Counted from the stretch's first letter, positions 44,265 through 55,305 are shown. The stretch is 64,000 bases of DNA from Leptasterias polaris (GCA_037783415.1 JAZGTN010000163.1:1302001-1366000); one strand, 5' to 3'. Made by a program: numbers and translations. The notes: generated from the sequence alone by a model not told the origin.

Positions 44265-44769
44265 ACTATAATTGTTTTGTCCTACGGATGGGACGTTGTT
44301 GCACCAGTGTTGTGTAATATCGAGTAGAAGGGGTTCACCCCAATGTTTCTGGCACGGTTGCCTGCAGATTGCACCTCATCAGATTGTCAGCCCTTAAAAA
44401 GGGTGCTATCATAACAGTTCAGTCGGAGCTCTGCATACCCATCATTAAACAAATGAGTGCCTTGAGAGGCCTGTAGATAAAGCCCTTTAAAAGAACTTAG
44501 TAATTATTATTATTGTTATTACAATTAAAACCTAAAAGCGTCAAGCAATTACACAAAATGCGGGAAGGTTCCACTTGTTGCTGGCTCCCCAACAAGTTTA
44601 AATGGCAGGGGAGGGGTAGGGGGTGATAAAACCCTCAGAACCCAGCACAGGCTGTCAGCAAGACACCTAAAAGCCTTCTACAAAGAACATACTATGACGC
44701 CCCCTGGGCAATACATTTTGGAGAAAACGGTGACACAAATAACATGTGCTAGCTGTTTAAAAATGTGTA

Positions 44770-45000
44770 AGTCGCATCCCCTTAAGGTGATCCCTGGCTG
44801 CCGCTTCCCAGGTTGCATTGTATACTGGGTGTGATCACTGGCTACACGGCAGTTAACGGTTGTATGGCTTCTGACGGGTACCCCCCCCCCCCCCCCCAAC
44901 AAAAATATTGGCAAGATAGAGAGACCGCCAACACAGGGCTATAGATAGCACATCAATCCGGAGGTCGTTGGTTCAAATCCCGCTCTAGTCAATTTTTCTA
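44770..45000 (+). mobile_element. SINE S2, unit A
   Basis: The body gatccctggctgccgcttcc...cggcagttaacgg is followed by a G-poor run of about 17 C, then the tRNA-like end ggaggtcgttggttcaaatc with a good B box. The A-box region is shortened by a deletion. Confidence 0.7.
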
Positions 45001-45015
45001 TCATTGAAATACGTG

Positions 45016-45297
45016 TAATAGATTTTAGGCCAATTCTTTGAGCCTAAAATAATTTATTACTACTAGACAAGCTGGGGGTTGCCGTGGGGCATATTTGGCT
45101 TCGCGGTCGGAAGTTGGTGCCATTAACTGACCATGTGGTACAATTAACATTCCATTGGTCTGTTATTTGTTTTACGGCTGGCGGGCAGCGTCCCCCTCTG
45201 GATCCATTGTCCACATGGCAAAGACAGTCACTTTTGTTTGAGCAGTCCTTGTGATAACTTGTTTTCTTGTGCTTAAGAAATTCAGTTTTGTTAAATT
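45016..45297 (+). repeat. Ngaro split direct repeat A1
   Basis: 282 bases shared with 49635-49913 (landmarks attttaggc, ctagacaagctgggggttgc, cttgtgcttaagaaattcag). A third piece, the first ~165 bases, ends unit B at 63767-63932. Confidence 0.9.
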
Positions 45298-45470
45298 TAC
45301 TCGTTTTCTTGTGCTTAGGTATTTCAGTTTTATTCATTTTTTAATTCCTTCATCTTTGTTTGCGGTTATTTGGAGTTTCGTTGGTTGTTATCCTTCATCT
45401 TTGTTCGCTGTTATTCGGAGTTTCGTTGGTTGTTTTTGCTACCTCTGCCTTCCACTTTATTGGTTCGAGG

Positions 45471-46266
45471 ATGCCGCGGACGAAACGTACCCCTGACACC
45501 CCGAAATCTACTGGGGCGAGTAGATCTAAGCGCCCGAAACGCGGCTCATCGGGGCGTTCTTCGACGGCCAACAAGGCGGGTTCTGTGACGGCCTCATCCT
45601 CGGCCCCCACTCCGGTGGCAGACGTGGAGCCTGCTGCATCGGGACATCCAGTTACGGTGTCCGCCTCCGCATTATCGGCTTCTTCTGGGATAGGCGAGTT
45701 CAATGCTGTTTTAAATTCTCCTGGCCCAAATTTTGCAGCCCCAGTTTTCACCACGGTTAACGCGGCAACGGTAGGGGTTACTCAATCTCCATTGCTGAGC
45801 GTGTGTGATGAGCTTGGTGCTGAAGTGCCTATTTCGGTACAAGAGAAATTTTGAAAAGGGGAGTTCGTTGAATTTGGCTCCTTGTTGAGGCCGGTTCCGG
45901 GCAATTCTAGTAATTATTGTATTAATAGTATTTTTATGGTCGGCTCCCAAGAGTCTCCCGCTTGGCAACTTAGGCCGCATAAGCAGCCACGGCGTGTAAC
46001 GTCCATTGATCAATGGACATCGGCGTTTTTAATTTTTGCCTCCATTTTTCTCAAGCGGCACCCTGAGCAAGCGCGCTATTTGCTGAAATATGCCGATATT
46101 GTGCGCTCTGCTGCCAATAGGCGTACGGGCTTTGGCTGGCGCGAATACGACATCAATTTTAAATTGAGGCAAGCCCGTATGCCATCCCGCTCCTGGGCTA
46201 CCATTGACGCAGAGTTATGGCTCACTTTGGTTGGTGCGCCGGTACAGCCACAGCCAAAGCTAGCAC
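45471..46266 (+). pseudogene. Ngaro Gag-like ORF with one stop
   Basis: Starts MPRTKRTPDTPKSTG and has a basic, then Ser/Ala-rich N-terminus. A single TGA at 45852-45854 interrupts a frame that otherwise continues through SIDQWTSAFLIFASIFLKR, LLKYADIVRS and WREYDINFKLR, a pattern typical of the capsid-like region of DIRS/Ngaro elements. The frame continues into RT without another stop. Confidence 0.75.
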
Positions 46267-47830
46267 CAACCCCAATTAAACTCAATAAGTTGCTTCCGTT
46301 TTTGCATACATATCCTAACAAATTTGATTCTCACATCCTCTTGCATGGTTTTTCTTATGGCTTTAGGCTTGGTTACGTTGGTCCTCGGGTCGGTTCACTG
46401 GCTCGTAATTTGACTTCTATTATTGACAATCCTTCCATGGTTAGGCAGAAGGTTGACCGGGAAGTTGAACTTGGCCGGGTGGCTAGCCCATTTTTAGATC
46501 CTCCTTTGCCGGTCCTCCGTATTTCCCCAATTGGTCTTGTACCAAAACAAGTGCCTGGAGAATTTCGCCTGATTCATAACCTTTCTTCGCCGCTGGGGGA
46601 TTCAGTTAATGATCACATTGATCAATCTTTAACGTCAGTCACCTATGCTAGTTTTGATGATGCCGTTGCCATGGTGACTATTTTGGGTCCTGGGGCTCTT
46701 ATGGCCAAATCTGATATCAAATCGGCGTTTCGCTTGCTTCCGGTTTACCCTGATGATTTTAATTTGCTAGGTTTCACTCTTGATGGCCACTTCTATTTCG
46801 ACAAATGTATGCCAAGGGGTTGTTCTATTTCTTGTGCCACATTTGAACGTTTTAGCACATTCCTTGAGTACAGTGCCCGCAAAGTCGCTGTTACCCCCAA
46901 CATTCGTTGGTAAGCAGGCAACTCACGAGTGTGAGCGTGCCCTGCAGTCATTTAAAGTCGTTTGCAAGGAATTCGGGGTGCCTTTGGCGGTTGAGAAAAC
47001 TGAGGGGCCGACAACTACATTAACTTTCCTTGGCTTGTCAATTAATACAATATCTCAGGAAGTTACGGTGCCTCCGGGCAAACTAGAGGCCTTGCAGGTT
47101 AAACAACTGGACAGTGTGTTGGTTAGGAAGAAGGTCACACTCCGTGATCTCCAATCTTTGTTAATGTTAGGAAGTTTGAATTTTGTGTGTAGGGCATTAC
47201 GGCCAGGTCGTGCTTTTCTGAGGCGCTTATTTGATATGACACGGGGTGTTTCTAAGCCACATCATCGCATTCGTGTTACAGCAGGGGCTAGGGAAGATCT
47301 GCTTGCTTGGAAAATTTTTTTTGTTACGATTTAATGGTTCAGTTATGTTTCCACCCGATATTTGGATGTCTAATGGTTACTTTCATTTGTTTACGGATGC
47401 TTCAGCAGAACTAGGCTATGGGGCATTTTTTGATGGCAGTTGGTCGCAAGGCCGTTGGCCAGATGCGATTCGTTCATTGAATTTGTCCATAGCATTTCTT
47501 GAGCTGTTCCCTATTACACTTGCTCTGCGTTTATGGAGTCCCGCCTTGCGGAATAACAGGGTAATTGTTTGGTATGATAATGAGGCTGTTGTGTCTATTA
47601 TCAATCGGCAGACGTCACATTGTCCTAAGATCACGAAATTGGTTCGTTCAATGGTTTTGCATTGTCTGGAATTCAACATTCACTTCAAGGCATCATGTAC
47701 CTGGTGTTGATAATTCTATTGCCGATGCACTTTCCCGTTTTCAGATGAAACGTTTTCGCCTGTTGGCTCCCGGGGCAGACCCCGTTATGACTCCCTTATC
47801 CAGCAACCTTTGGGACGACTTCAGTTAGAG
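46267..47830 (+). pseudogene. Ngaro reverse transcriptase-RNase H, catalytic motif deleted
   Basis: RT motifs EFRLIHNLSSPLGDSVN, MAKSDIKSAFRLLPV and DKCMPRGCSISCATFERF are followed by the end of one frame (RKVAVTPNIRW, 46911). The next frame opens with GKQATHECERALQSF, and the YxDD block that should link them is absent. RNase H follows (LFTDASAELGYGAFF, VWYDNEAVVSIIN, HHVPGVDNSIADALSRF) with two more frameshifts, one at a T-run near 47310 and one near 47690. Confidence 0.88.
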
Positions 47831-48055
47831 GTACAGGGCTGTTGCACCAGTTATTGGCCCCCCGCTCGCACTTGCATTACCAAAGGGCCTGGCATTTTTT
47901 CCAGTGGTTTTGCTCAAATCATGACTTCAATAATACAACTTCCCCGTCTCTGCAGTCCCGTGTTCAATTTATTGCATTTTGTTAGTTATATGGGACGTTG
48001 GAAATCCAATGTTTACAGACAATACATTCGTATTGCACCTGACTTTATTGTATGA
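47826..48055 (+). pseudogene. Tyrosine recombinase remnant
   Basis: The N-terminal helix region (LHYQRAWHFFQWF) and the C-terminal nucleophile region (SYMGRWKSNVYRQYIR) of a DIRS/Ngaro recombinase are joined within about 200 bases. The central part with the catalytic Arg and His-x-x-Arg has been lost by deletion, and a frameshift lies between the two pieces. Confidence 0.65.
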
Positions 48056-48142
48056 TTCATGTACCATTAATATCAGTTGATATTGACAATCTAACACCCT
48101 TTCCTTTGTTTCTGTTTATTTTGAGCGACCTTACATCACGGT

Positions 48143-48705
48143 GTGCCCGTGGTGTGGGTCATTGGTGATTCAATGGTGCACTGGATGTCCCGGCCGGCGG
48201 CGAGGTGCGGTGATGGAGCTTGCCTTCGGGAGTTTGAAGTTCGCTACTATGGAAGGCGTGGTCTGTGCCTGTCACAATTCAATGACTTTCTTCATGAGAC
48301 ATGGGCTACAGCCAACCAGACCCCGGATGTTTGTATCTTGCACGTGGGGTCGAACGACCTCGGCCGCCTGCCCAAAAAGGCATACTAGTTGACATACAAC
48401 GTATACTGTGCTACACTAGGCAATTGCTTCCTAACGCGGTGTTGTTTTGGTCAAGTATTTTGCCCCGTATCCATTATATGGGTGCATACAATCAAAATAA
48501 GGTGGAGCGGACACGGCGGGCCATTAACCGCATAGTTGGTGGCCTGTTTCGTGCTGCTCCTGGGGGGTTAATTGCCCATCCACAAATTGTCTGGGACAAA
48601 CCCGAACTGTTCGTGCAGGATGGAATACACCTAACGGATAAGTCGGCTAAATGTTTACTTGATAATATTTGTGTTGCACTGGTATCGCACTATTCCACTA
48701 TTTGA
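48143..48705 (+). pseudogene. SGNH (GDSL-like) hydrolase of the Ngaro element
   Basis: Two overlapping frames make one protein. Block I is WVIGDSMVHW with the nucleophile Ser, block III is ILHVGSNDLG with the oxyanion Asn, and block V is QDGIHLTDKSA with the Asp-x-x-His pair. A single frameshift near 48383 (an A-run, aaaaagg) separates blocks III and V. The residues needed for an esterase are all present otherwise. SGNH hydrolase ORFs are known as passengers in some Ngaro elements; the substrate is unknown. Confidence 0.8.
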
Positions 48706-48759
48706 TAAATTCACAACGAGGCTATTGTGGCGGCGGTCATTATTCCATAATGACCGTTT

Positions 48760-49634
48760 GGCGGATTTTCATTGTGTACACCTTCATAGTCCTCGGGTGT
48801 ATTTATTCAATTAGTACTTTCTGAAGCATTTGCTCTTATTTTGTTGTTCTATACCTGTTGGCAAATTTAGCTTTGAAACTTATTCTGCCATTGACCTGCT
48901 ACCACTGTGGTATTTTATTTGATTTGATTAACATGCAACCCGGCGTATGCCATTTGAGATGTTATTTAACTCTTCCCCTTGCATTTATTAAATGATGATT
49001 TCGCGGGTTGGACTACTACCGGAAATCAGTTTTGATAACCATTTGTATGAGATTTCGCGGGTTGGACTACTACCGGAAATCAGTTTTGATAATAATAATG
49101 GTATGAGATTTCGCGGGTTGGACTACTACCGGAAATCAATTTTGATAACCATTTGTATGAGATTTCGCGGGTTGGACTACAACCGGAAATCAGTTTTGAT
49201 AATAATGGTATGAGATTTCGCGGGTTGGACTACTACCGGAAATCAGTTTTGATAACCAATTGTATGAGATTTCGCGGGTTGGACTACTACCGGAAATCAG
49301 TTTTGATAACCATTTGTATGAGATTTCGCGGGTTGGACTACTACCGGAAATCAGTTTTGATAATAATGGTATGAGATTTCGCGGGTTGGACTACTACCGG
49401 AAATCAGTTTTGATAACCATTTGTATGAGATTTCGCGGGTTGGACTACTACCGGAAATCAATTTTTTGATAACAATTGTATGAGATTTCGCGGATTGGAT
49501 TACTACCGGAAATCAATTTTGTTAATGTTTAAGATCTCGCGGATTAAATTACTGCCGGAGATCCCATACAATAAAAGGGCTGCTCAAGCCACACAGTACA
49601 AACGCCATGTGTCTATATTTGTCGTATGTGGTAA
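48760..49634 (+). repeat. Ngaro split direct repeat B1
   Basis: Its first ~340 bases match 50109-50419 (ggcggattttcattgtgtac, cctcgggtgtatttattcaa, atgcaacccggcgtatgcca). A perfect 8-bp stem palindrome, ggtcatta/taatgacc, lies just before it at 48735-48755. Confidence 0.88.
48997..49575 (+). repeat. 11-copy ~54-bp tandem array in B1
   Basis: Unit starts lie at 48997, 49051, 49107, 49161, 49214, 49268, 49322, 49375, 49429, 49484 and 49533. Each begins gatttcgcgggttggactac, then taccggaaatcagttttgat, and alternates between two linkers, aaccatttgtatga and aataatggtatga. The last two units are diverged. Each unit has short inverted tips, gatttc and gaaatc. Confidence 0.95.
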
Positions 49635-50108
49635 TAATAGATTTTAGGCAAATTCTTTGAGCCTAAAATAATTTATTACTACTAGACAAGCTGGGGGTTG
49701 CCGTGGGGCATATTGGGCCTCGCGGTCGGAAGTTGGTGCCATTAACTGACCATGTGGTACAATTAACATTCCATTGGTCTGTTATTTGTTTTACGGCTGG
49801 CGGGCAGCCCCCTCTGGATCCATTGTCCACATGGCAAAGACAGTCACTTTTGTTTGAGCAGTCCTTGTGATAACTTGTTTTCTTGTGCTTAAGAAATTCA
49901 GTTTTGTTAAATTCCCGCCACCTTCCCCTGCATACCACCTTGTCATGTTTTGGTGTGCTTTTAATATGATAGCTTGTAATGACTCCAATCATCATGTTGG
50001 CATGAGATAGCAAGCATGGGGCCAACGTACGATCTCAATTTGCCCATCACTGGGTTTCGAGTTTGCGTATCCGGCTACTATCCCGATTGGAGTCTTTACA
50101 AGCACATC
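49635..50108 (+). repeat. Ngaro split direct repeat A2 and spacer
   Basis: 49635-49913 matches A1. The next ~195 bases up to B2 are unique in the window, so A1 continues differently after 45297, into the gag leader with its duplicated ctttgtt...agtttcgttggttgtt block. Confidence 0.85.
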
Positions 50109-50419
50109 GGCGGATTTTCATTGTGTACACCTTCATAGTCCTCGGGTGTATTTATTCAATTAGTACTTTCTGAAGCATTTGCTCTTATTTTGTTGTTCTA
50201 TACCTGTTGGCAAATTTAGCTTTGAAACTTATTCTGCCATTGACCTGCTACCACTGTGGTATTTTATTTGATTTGATTAACATGCAACCCGGCGTATGCC
50301 ATTTGAGATGTTATTTAACTCTTCCCCTTGCATTTATTAAATGATGATTTCGCGGGTTGGACTACTACCGGAAATCAGTTTTGATAATAATAATGGTATG
50401 AGATTTCGCGGGTTGGACC
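50109..50419 (+). repeat. Ngaro split direct repeat B2, truncated
   Basis: Matches B1 from its start. It has only one and a half of the 54-bp units before it breaks off within gggttggac-c at 50419, where unit B of the duplication begins. Confidence 0.88.
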
Positions 50420-51015
50420 AATTTAATTTTTTTTTATATTGATGAGAACCTCTCTTTGACTAAGCATATATATGTGTTAGCTGGTAAAATCTCCAAAAAC
50501 GTTGGTGTTATGACTAGACTGAAATATATTCTGACACGAAGCAGTCCTTTTATATTAATTCTTCCTTATCTAAATTTAGCGACATTGTCATGGGGATACG
50601 GTACTTCTCAATGCATCAAGCTTTACTTGCTAGAAAAGAAAGCCAGTTGTATTATTACAAAAAATTGCTATCTTTCACATACGGCTGCATTATTTGCTGA
50701 AGTTAAAGTGCTTAAATTCGATGATATGTATCGCCTAAACTTGGGTACATTTATGTTTAAGTATAAAATTGTTGGTTGATTTGGTAACAACATACACTTG
50801 ATGAATAAGGGGTAGACACCGTGCTCCAACATTTACCACACCCTCCAGAGACGACACTTTCGGGAGGGCACCTCATTCAAACAAACAAACAACCCAACAC
50901 CCCAACAAACAAACAAACAAATAAACACCCCAGCAAAACAAAAAACCTAAACCCACATTTTTGAAAAACTATTTCTCTTAGCAAACAATTTAAAGCAAGT
51001 ATACTCAATACTTAC

Positions 51016-51294
51016 AATTCTGGGAGCAGGAAATCCTCGATGACATTGCTACAAGAACCACACACAAGACTCTGTGCAATAGCATGGTGCCGAGCAATCA
51101 GATGTGGAGATGACGATGGAGTTTTAAACTTGAGTGAAAAATGTTGGTCCAAACGAAATTTTCTAAAACATGGTAAATATCTACTCTGAAGGTATGATAT
51201 ATTGACAGAAATGGTTCGGAGAAGAGCTTTCAAATAATATCTATTTGTTGATGCAATGTGTAGGCCTACATAATCCTTGTGATAAACAACACTG
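51016..51294 (-). CDS. PLAT-domain exon 2, unit B
   Basis: The counterpart of 30781-31059: the same 279-bp length, donor gtaagtat and acceptor attttcag, open throughout, with the same YYLKALLRTISVNISYLQSR core. The substitutions lie mostly in the first codons. Confidence 0.6.
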
Positions 51295-51438
51295 CTGAAA
51301 ATAATGTTTTATAAAGTATTGCTGTGATTGATTCCTTTCTAGCAAACTAACGGATGTTCACCGAGTTTATATTATTTTAAGCAATACGAGAAAAGCTACA
51401 GTGTGTCGATTTCTCTCGTCAGGGTCTCTTTTATCTAC

Positions 51439-51682
51439 ATTCTGTCCATTATGATAGTGACGTCTGCAGTATAGTTTGGTTCGTTCAGCTTATAAAAACA
51501 ATGATGTGTCCGAGTATTTGGAATCGAACCTTGTTGTGTCAAGTACAGTGCCGGTGTTTTTCCCGGTATCATAGTTACATCGGCAGTAATCATGATTTGG
51601 TACGTGCATCTGTAACTATAGGGTAACATTTTAGGGGGCACAAGGCGGTGCATCCCCTTTTGGTGAACTTCTACCCCCATAC
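51439..51682 (-). CDS. PLAT-domain exon 1, unit B
   Basis: The counterpart of 31201-31444 with equal length and splice phases. It differs by a few residues (for example R to G in the HQKGM lead-in, SSR to SYR, LTL to LTQ, KQN to KLN) and has no stop. Confidence 0.6.
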
Positions 51683-52044
51683 CTAAATAGCGGTTTGCGT
51701 TTATGTTTTCCTAAAAACAAGAAGACTCCTTTTCAGCGTTCGTTGTTTGTCATGTACGAATTGTTTATAAGATTCAGTTCAAATTTTTTCAACCGGGCGT
51801 GAGTGTAAAACAAATACATTGTCCAGTGTGTGAATAATATGGGTTTAAAAAATATTAACGTTTTCAATAGATCGCATAAAGTGAACAATTTTACTCAACA
51901 AATTTGCAATCTAAAAGGTAGCCTACATTATCTCCAATGTTATTCAACTTTGGGTCAAACATTGTATTTAATTACCCCGGTTGCTGAGAAGGGATAAGAA
52001 CTATACAAGAATATTTTACTGCATACTTTTTTAGAAACTTCGAA

Positions 52045-53520
52045 GTTGCCGCTTTTGACCCCCTTTCCCCCCGCCCCACCCTGCAACACCACCTTATTGG
52101 AAACGACACCTTAAAATCATGGAAATCAAAGATAGTAGTCTACAATTAGGTCCAGTAGTTAAATCTTTCACTGTGTCTGCGTTACTAGGTCTGTAGAAAG
52201 CCGACACCAAATCTTCATCCATAATGGCTGATGATTTTAACAAAGTTACACTTGTTTCATGAGCTATGATGTGAGCCTGATCCCAATCTACGAAATGGTA
52301 TAGATCAGTGGAATGTTACACAATTGCAGATTTGTCATAATCCCCTCTGCGGCCATGGGCTTTATGTTCTTTCTTCCTAGTGGTAAAGGTCTCTACCAGT
52401 CTCGCCAATGTAGCCTACACTTTACCACAAGAGCAAGGAAATCGGAACACTCCTGCTTGACTGCCAGAGTCTTGCCTGTCTTTGTGGGTGTGTAGCTTTG
52501 TTTGCAACTTGTTGCGAGTTCGGTAGTAGACCTTCCGCTTCACGGGGGATATACGCTGTATCTTCAGTGAAGTAAGACCAGTGTACGGGAGGACCGCAAT
52601 AGTCATATCTTTGGAGTTTGCAGACTGAGAACTGTGACTTGGAAAGGAACTCCCGTTTGTTCGGCCGGTACCCATTCTCTTTTAGCACTGGGTTAATGTG
52701 CTCCATTTATTTTTGTAAATGTTCTTTGTCACAAATAATATGTGCCCTTCGCAGTAGGGTGCGGTCCACTGAAGATTTCAAATGACCGAGCATTAAGGTG
52801 GCGGTCTGTGTTGGTCGATTTTCTGGACACGGAGTGTGCAAGCCAAGGAAAGGTAATGAATCGCGTGTCTCTGTTTCCAGGGTGAACTGAAAGTTCGGTT
52901 TTTGCCGGTTGAGATGCCGCTTGCGACCCGCCCCTCCCCAAATTTGCAACACCACCATATTGGAAACGACACCGCCTGTCAACACTTTAAAATCGTGGGA
53001 ATCAATGATTATAGTAATTTACAATTAGGTCCAACAGTTAAATGCATTGTGCGGTCTGTAGAAAGCCGACACCAAATCTTTATACAAAACGGCTGATTGT
53101 TTCCAGTCAATTTCAACAAAGTTACACTTGTACGAACTTTTTGCACATCACCACTTATAATTTGATTCGAACGTATAAAACTGAAAGTCATAGACGTTCG
53201 TGGGAAGCTAGAGAGAGAAAAAAAAACACTTCCTCGAAAAGGTTTGATTATAAAACCATAGAAGAGCTACTTTTAGAAGTCCATGGTTTAACACTATCAC
53301 AGATTCAATCAACTCGACGCCAATGTTTTGCCGACCGGTAACAATTGCAGGAAATAATATGTACTTTCTCTAGGTCAGCTTTATGCAGCTCTTTGTAATG
53401 TTTGCTTAGATCGTTGAAACCATGATCTCAGCAAAACACTTGGTGCGGCACATCCTTCCTCCATGCTTGATTTGTTCTCGTTACACACCACTGACACCAT
53501 ACCTTGATACATCTTACATC
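52045..53520 (-). mobile_element. Penelope-like element remnant, unit B
   Basis: The counterpart of 31815-33290, with the same RT C-terminal frames (52985-52707, 52706-52422) and GIY-YIG remnant. A short extra sequence, gtagcctacac, lies at about 52411 within the endonuclease part. Confidence 0.7.
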
Positions 53521-53890
53521 ATCCGTTTCCAGTCAATATCAACAAAGTTACACTTGTAATATTATTGTGAAAATTCTTCTTTAAATCTGACTCAAAAACA
53601 GGCATACCACTCAAAGTCATAGACGTTCGTGGGAAGTTAGAGAACAAAAAAGACGCTTCCTCGAAAAGTTTTGATTAACGATTGAGCTCCTTTAAATCAT
53701 CTCGACGCCACCGTTTAACAATGGCAGGAAATGATATTTACTTTCTCTTGGTCAGCTTTATACGAAAGCCCAATCGTGCCACTGAAGTATATAATATCAG
53801 CGGGAACTAATTCGTTATAACGAATTAGTAATCCGTTATAACGAATTAGTAATCCGTTTGAACAAATTAATAATTTGCTATTACGAATTA

Positions 53891-54017
53891 ACAATTGGCC
53901 CATCTCAATGGTGCGAAAGTATGCCCGAGTTCGGATGCGGCGTTCCTGCCAACCACTGCCGAAATCATCAATTCGGAATCGGCCGCATCAGTCGCACCAT
54001 GGAGGTGGGCCAATTGT
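53891..54017. mobile_element. Nested inverted-repeat module 1
   Basis: 127 bp with inverted ends of about 26 bp (acaattggcccatctcaatg ... accatggaggtgggccaatt). Its GC-rich centre contrasts with the AT-rich host element. Confidence 0.8.
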
Positions 54018-54079
54018 TAATTCGTTTGAACGAATTAATAATCCGTTTGAACGAATTAATAATCCGTTATAACGAATTA

Positions 54080-54221
54080 ACAATTGGCCCACTTCCATGG
54101 TGTGACTGTGCGGCAGTGCCCGACCGTCGTTCTGGCCATAATTATCCACATAGCCACTACCGAAGTCATCAATTCGGACACGGCTGTACAGTACGTCGCC
54201 TCATGGAGATGGGCCAATTGT
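54080..54221. mobile_element. Nested inverted-repeat module 2
   Basis: 142 bp with the same kind of ends (acaattggcccacttccatg ...). Its centre is related to module 1 (gaagtcatcaattcgga versus gaaatcatcaattcgga), so the two modules are diverged copies. Confidence 0.8.
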
Positions 54222-55305
54222 TAATTCGTTCTCGTTCTAACGGATTATTAATTCGTTTTAACGGATTAATAATTCGTAATAACGAATTAGTAATTCGTTT
54301 TCGGATTACTAATTCGTTATAACGAATTAGTAATTCGTTTTAACAAATTAGTAATTCATTAGTTCAAACGAATTACTAATTTGTTAAAACGAATTACTAA
54401 TTCGTTATAAGGAATTACTAATTCGTTCAAACGAATTAGTAGTTCGTTATAACGAATTAGTCATTCGTTTGAACTAATTAGTTCCCGCTGATAATATATA
54501 CTTCAGTGGCACGATTGGGCTTTCGTAGCTTTATGCAGTTCTTTGTAATGTTTGTTTGTTTAGATCGTTAAAACCATTATCTAAGCAAAACACTTTGTGC
54601 GGCAAATCCTTCCTCCATATACTGGATTTGGGTTGTTCATTTCTCTCGTTTCACACCAATTACACCATACCGTGATACATCTTACATCATCTGTATAATT
54701 AATAGTTCTCTGCTGAGCTCTGCTGTACGGGATATTTGAATGCTTTTACTCGGCCTATCATTGGGAAACTTGATAAAGACCTGTCTTAATTCGTTATTTT
54801 GTATGTTGCGTGTGTGCTCACTACTTTTGTAATTTCACCAACCTAGCAACGAATGTTTTGGACATTGCTCCATTGTGAGTGTCTAATGAAGAAAATAGCA
54901 AGACTAAATAATAATTGTTTGATTAAATATATTGTTTTCGGAGAAAGACTAATAAAGTTTTAGGGATTACTAATACACTTTTGTGAATTACTAATCTTGC
55001 GAACAATTAGTAAAATGAAACCATTTTCAAAGACTTATTAGTCTTTTGTGAATGTATTAACTAATCTTTCGGATGGATGATAAACCAAGATTTGTAATTA
55101 GAACCATGTGAACGACTTTTTTTATAAGACAATTGGCCCAGTTGTGCACCATTTTTTTTTTTTTGGGGGGAGGGGGGGGGAGGACATCTGGGCCCCCAAA
55201 TAGCAGTTTCCGTTTCTGTTTTCAAAAAACAAAGCCCCTTTTCAGCGTTCGTATTATGTCATTTACTAATTTACAAAATACACAGTCTGCCTTAATAATA
55301 TGGGC

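Larger units (their letters stand above)
42166..44480 (+). mobile_element. SINE S1 copy split by a LINE, unit A
   Basis: The tRNA-like head (gtagtgcatcggactcgagt, gtgtgggttcggttcctgag) lies left of the LINE and the body (tgtcctacggatgggacgtt ...) right of it. The unsplit version is at 62943-63230. Confidence 0.8.
30182..45183. repeat. Segmental duplication, unit A
   Basis: About 15 kb collinear with 50418-63932, same orientation, base by base nearly identical. The left edge lies in the 3' part of a decayed LINE and the right edge inside Ngaro repeat A1. Compared with B it has an extra 2.0-kb LINE and a shorter foldback element. Confidence 0.95.
45016..50419 (+). mobile_element. Ngaro-type tyrosine-recombinase retrotransposon
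   Basis: Order: repeat A1 (45016-45297), gag, RT-RNase H, recombinase remnant, SGNH hydrolase, repeat B1 (48760-49634), repeat A2 (from 49635), repeat B2 (50109-50419, cut). This A1-ORFs-B1-A2-B2 split direct repeat layout, with a DIRS-like RT and a tyrosine recombinase, defines the Ngaro group. Several frameshifts and deletions show it is not active. Confidence 0.88.
53762..54526. mobile_element. 765-bp hAT-type foldback element with nested modules, unit B
   Basis: It has the same ends and the same agctttat octamers (53754-53761 and 54527-54534) as the 217-bp element of unit A, so it is the same insertion. Its interior is larger: long tracts of aattcgttataacgaatt and aacgaattaataatccg variants, plus two modules at 53891-54017 and 54080-54221. 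Each module is bounded by acaattggccca and its complement. The long open frames through it come from these repeats. Confidence 0.92.

Noticed and set aside
45395..45754. Antisense open frame over the Ngaro gag
   Set aside because: It is a shadow of the GC-rich gag frame on the opposite strand.
48997..49575. CRISPR-like array
   Set aside because: The units are contiguous and only two linker types alternate. There are no unique spacers and the setting is a eukaryotic retroelement.
53858..54322. 154-codon open frame rich in IRNNEL and IRYNEL repeats
   Set aside because: It reads through palindromic aattcgttataac arrays of the foldback element and differs completely in unit A.
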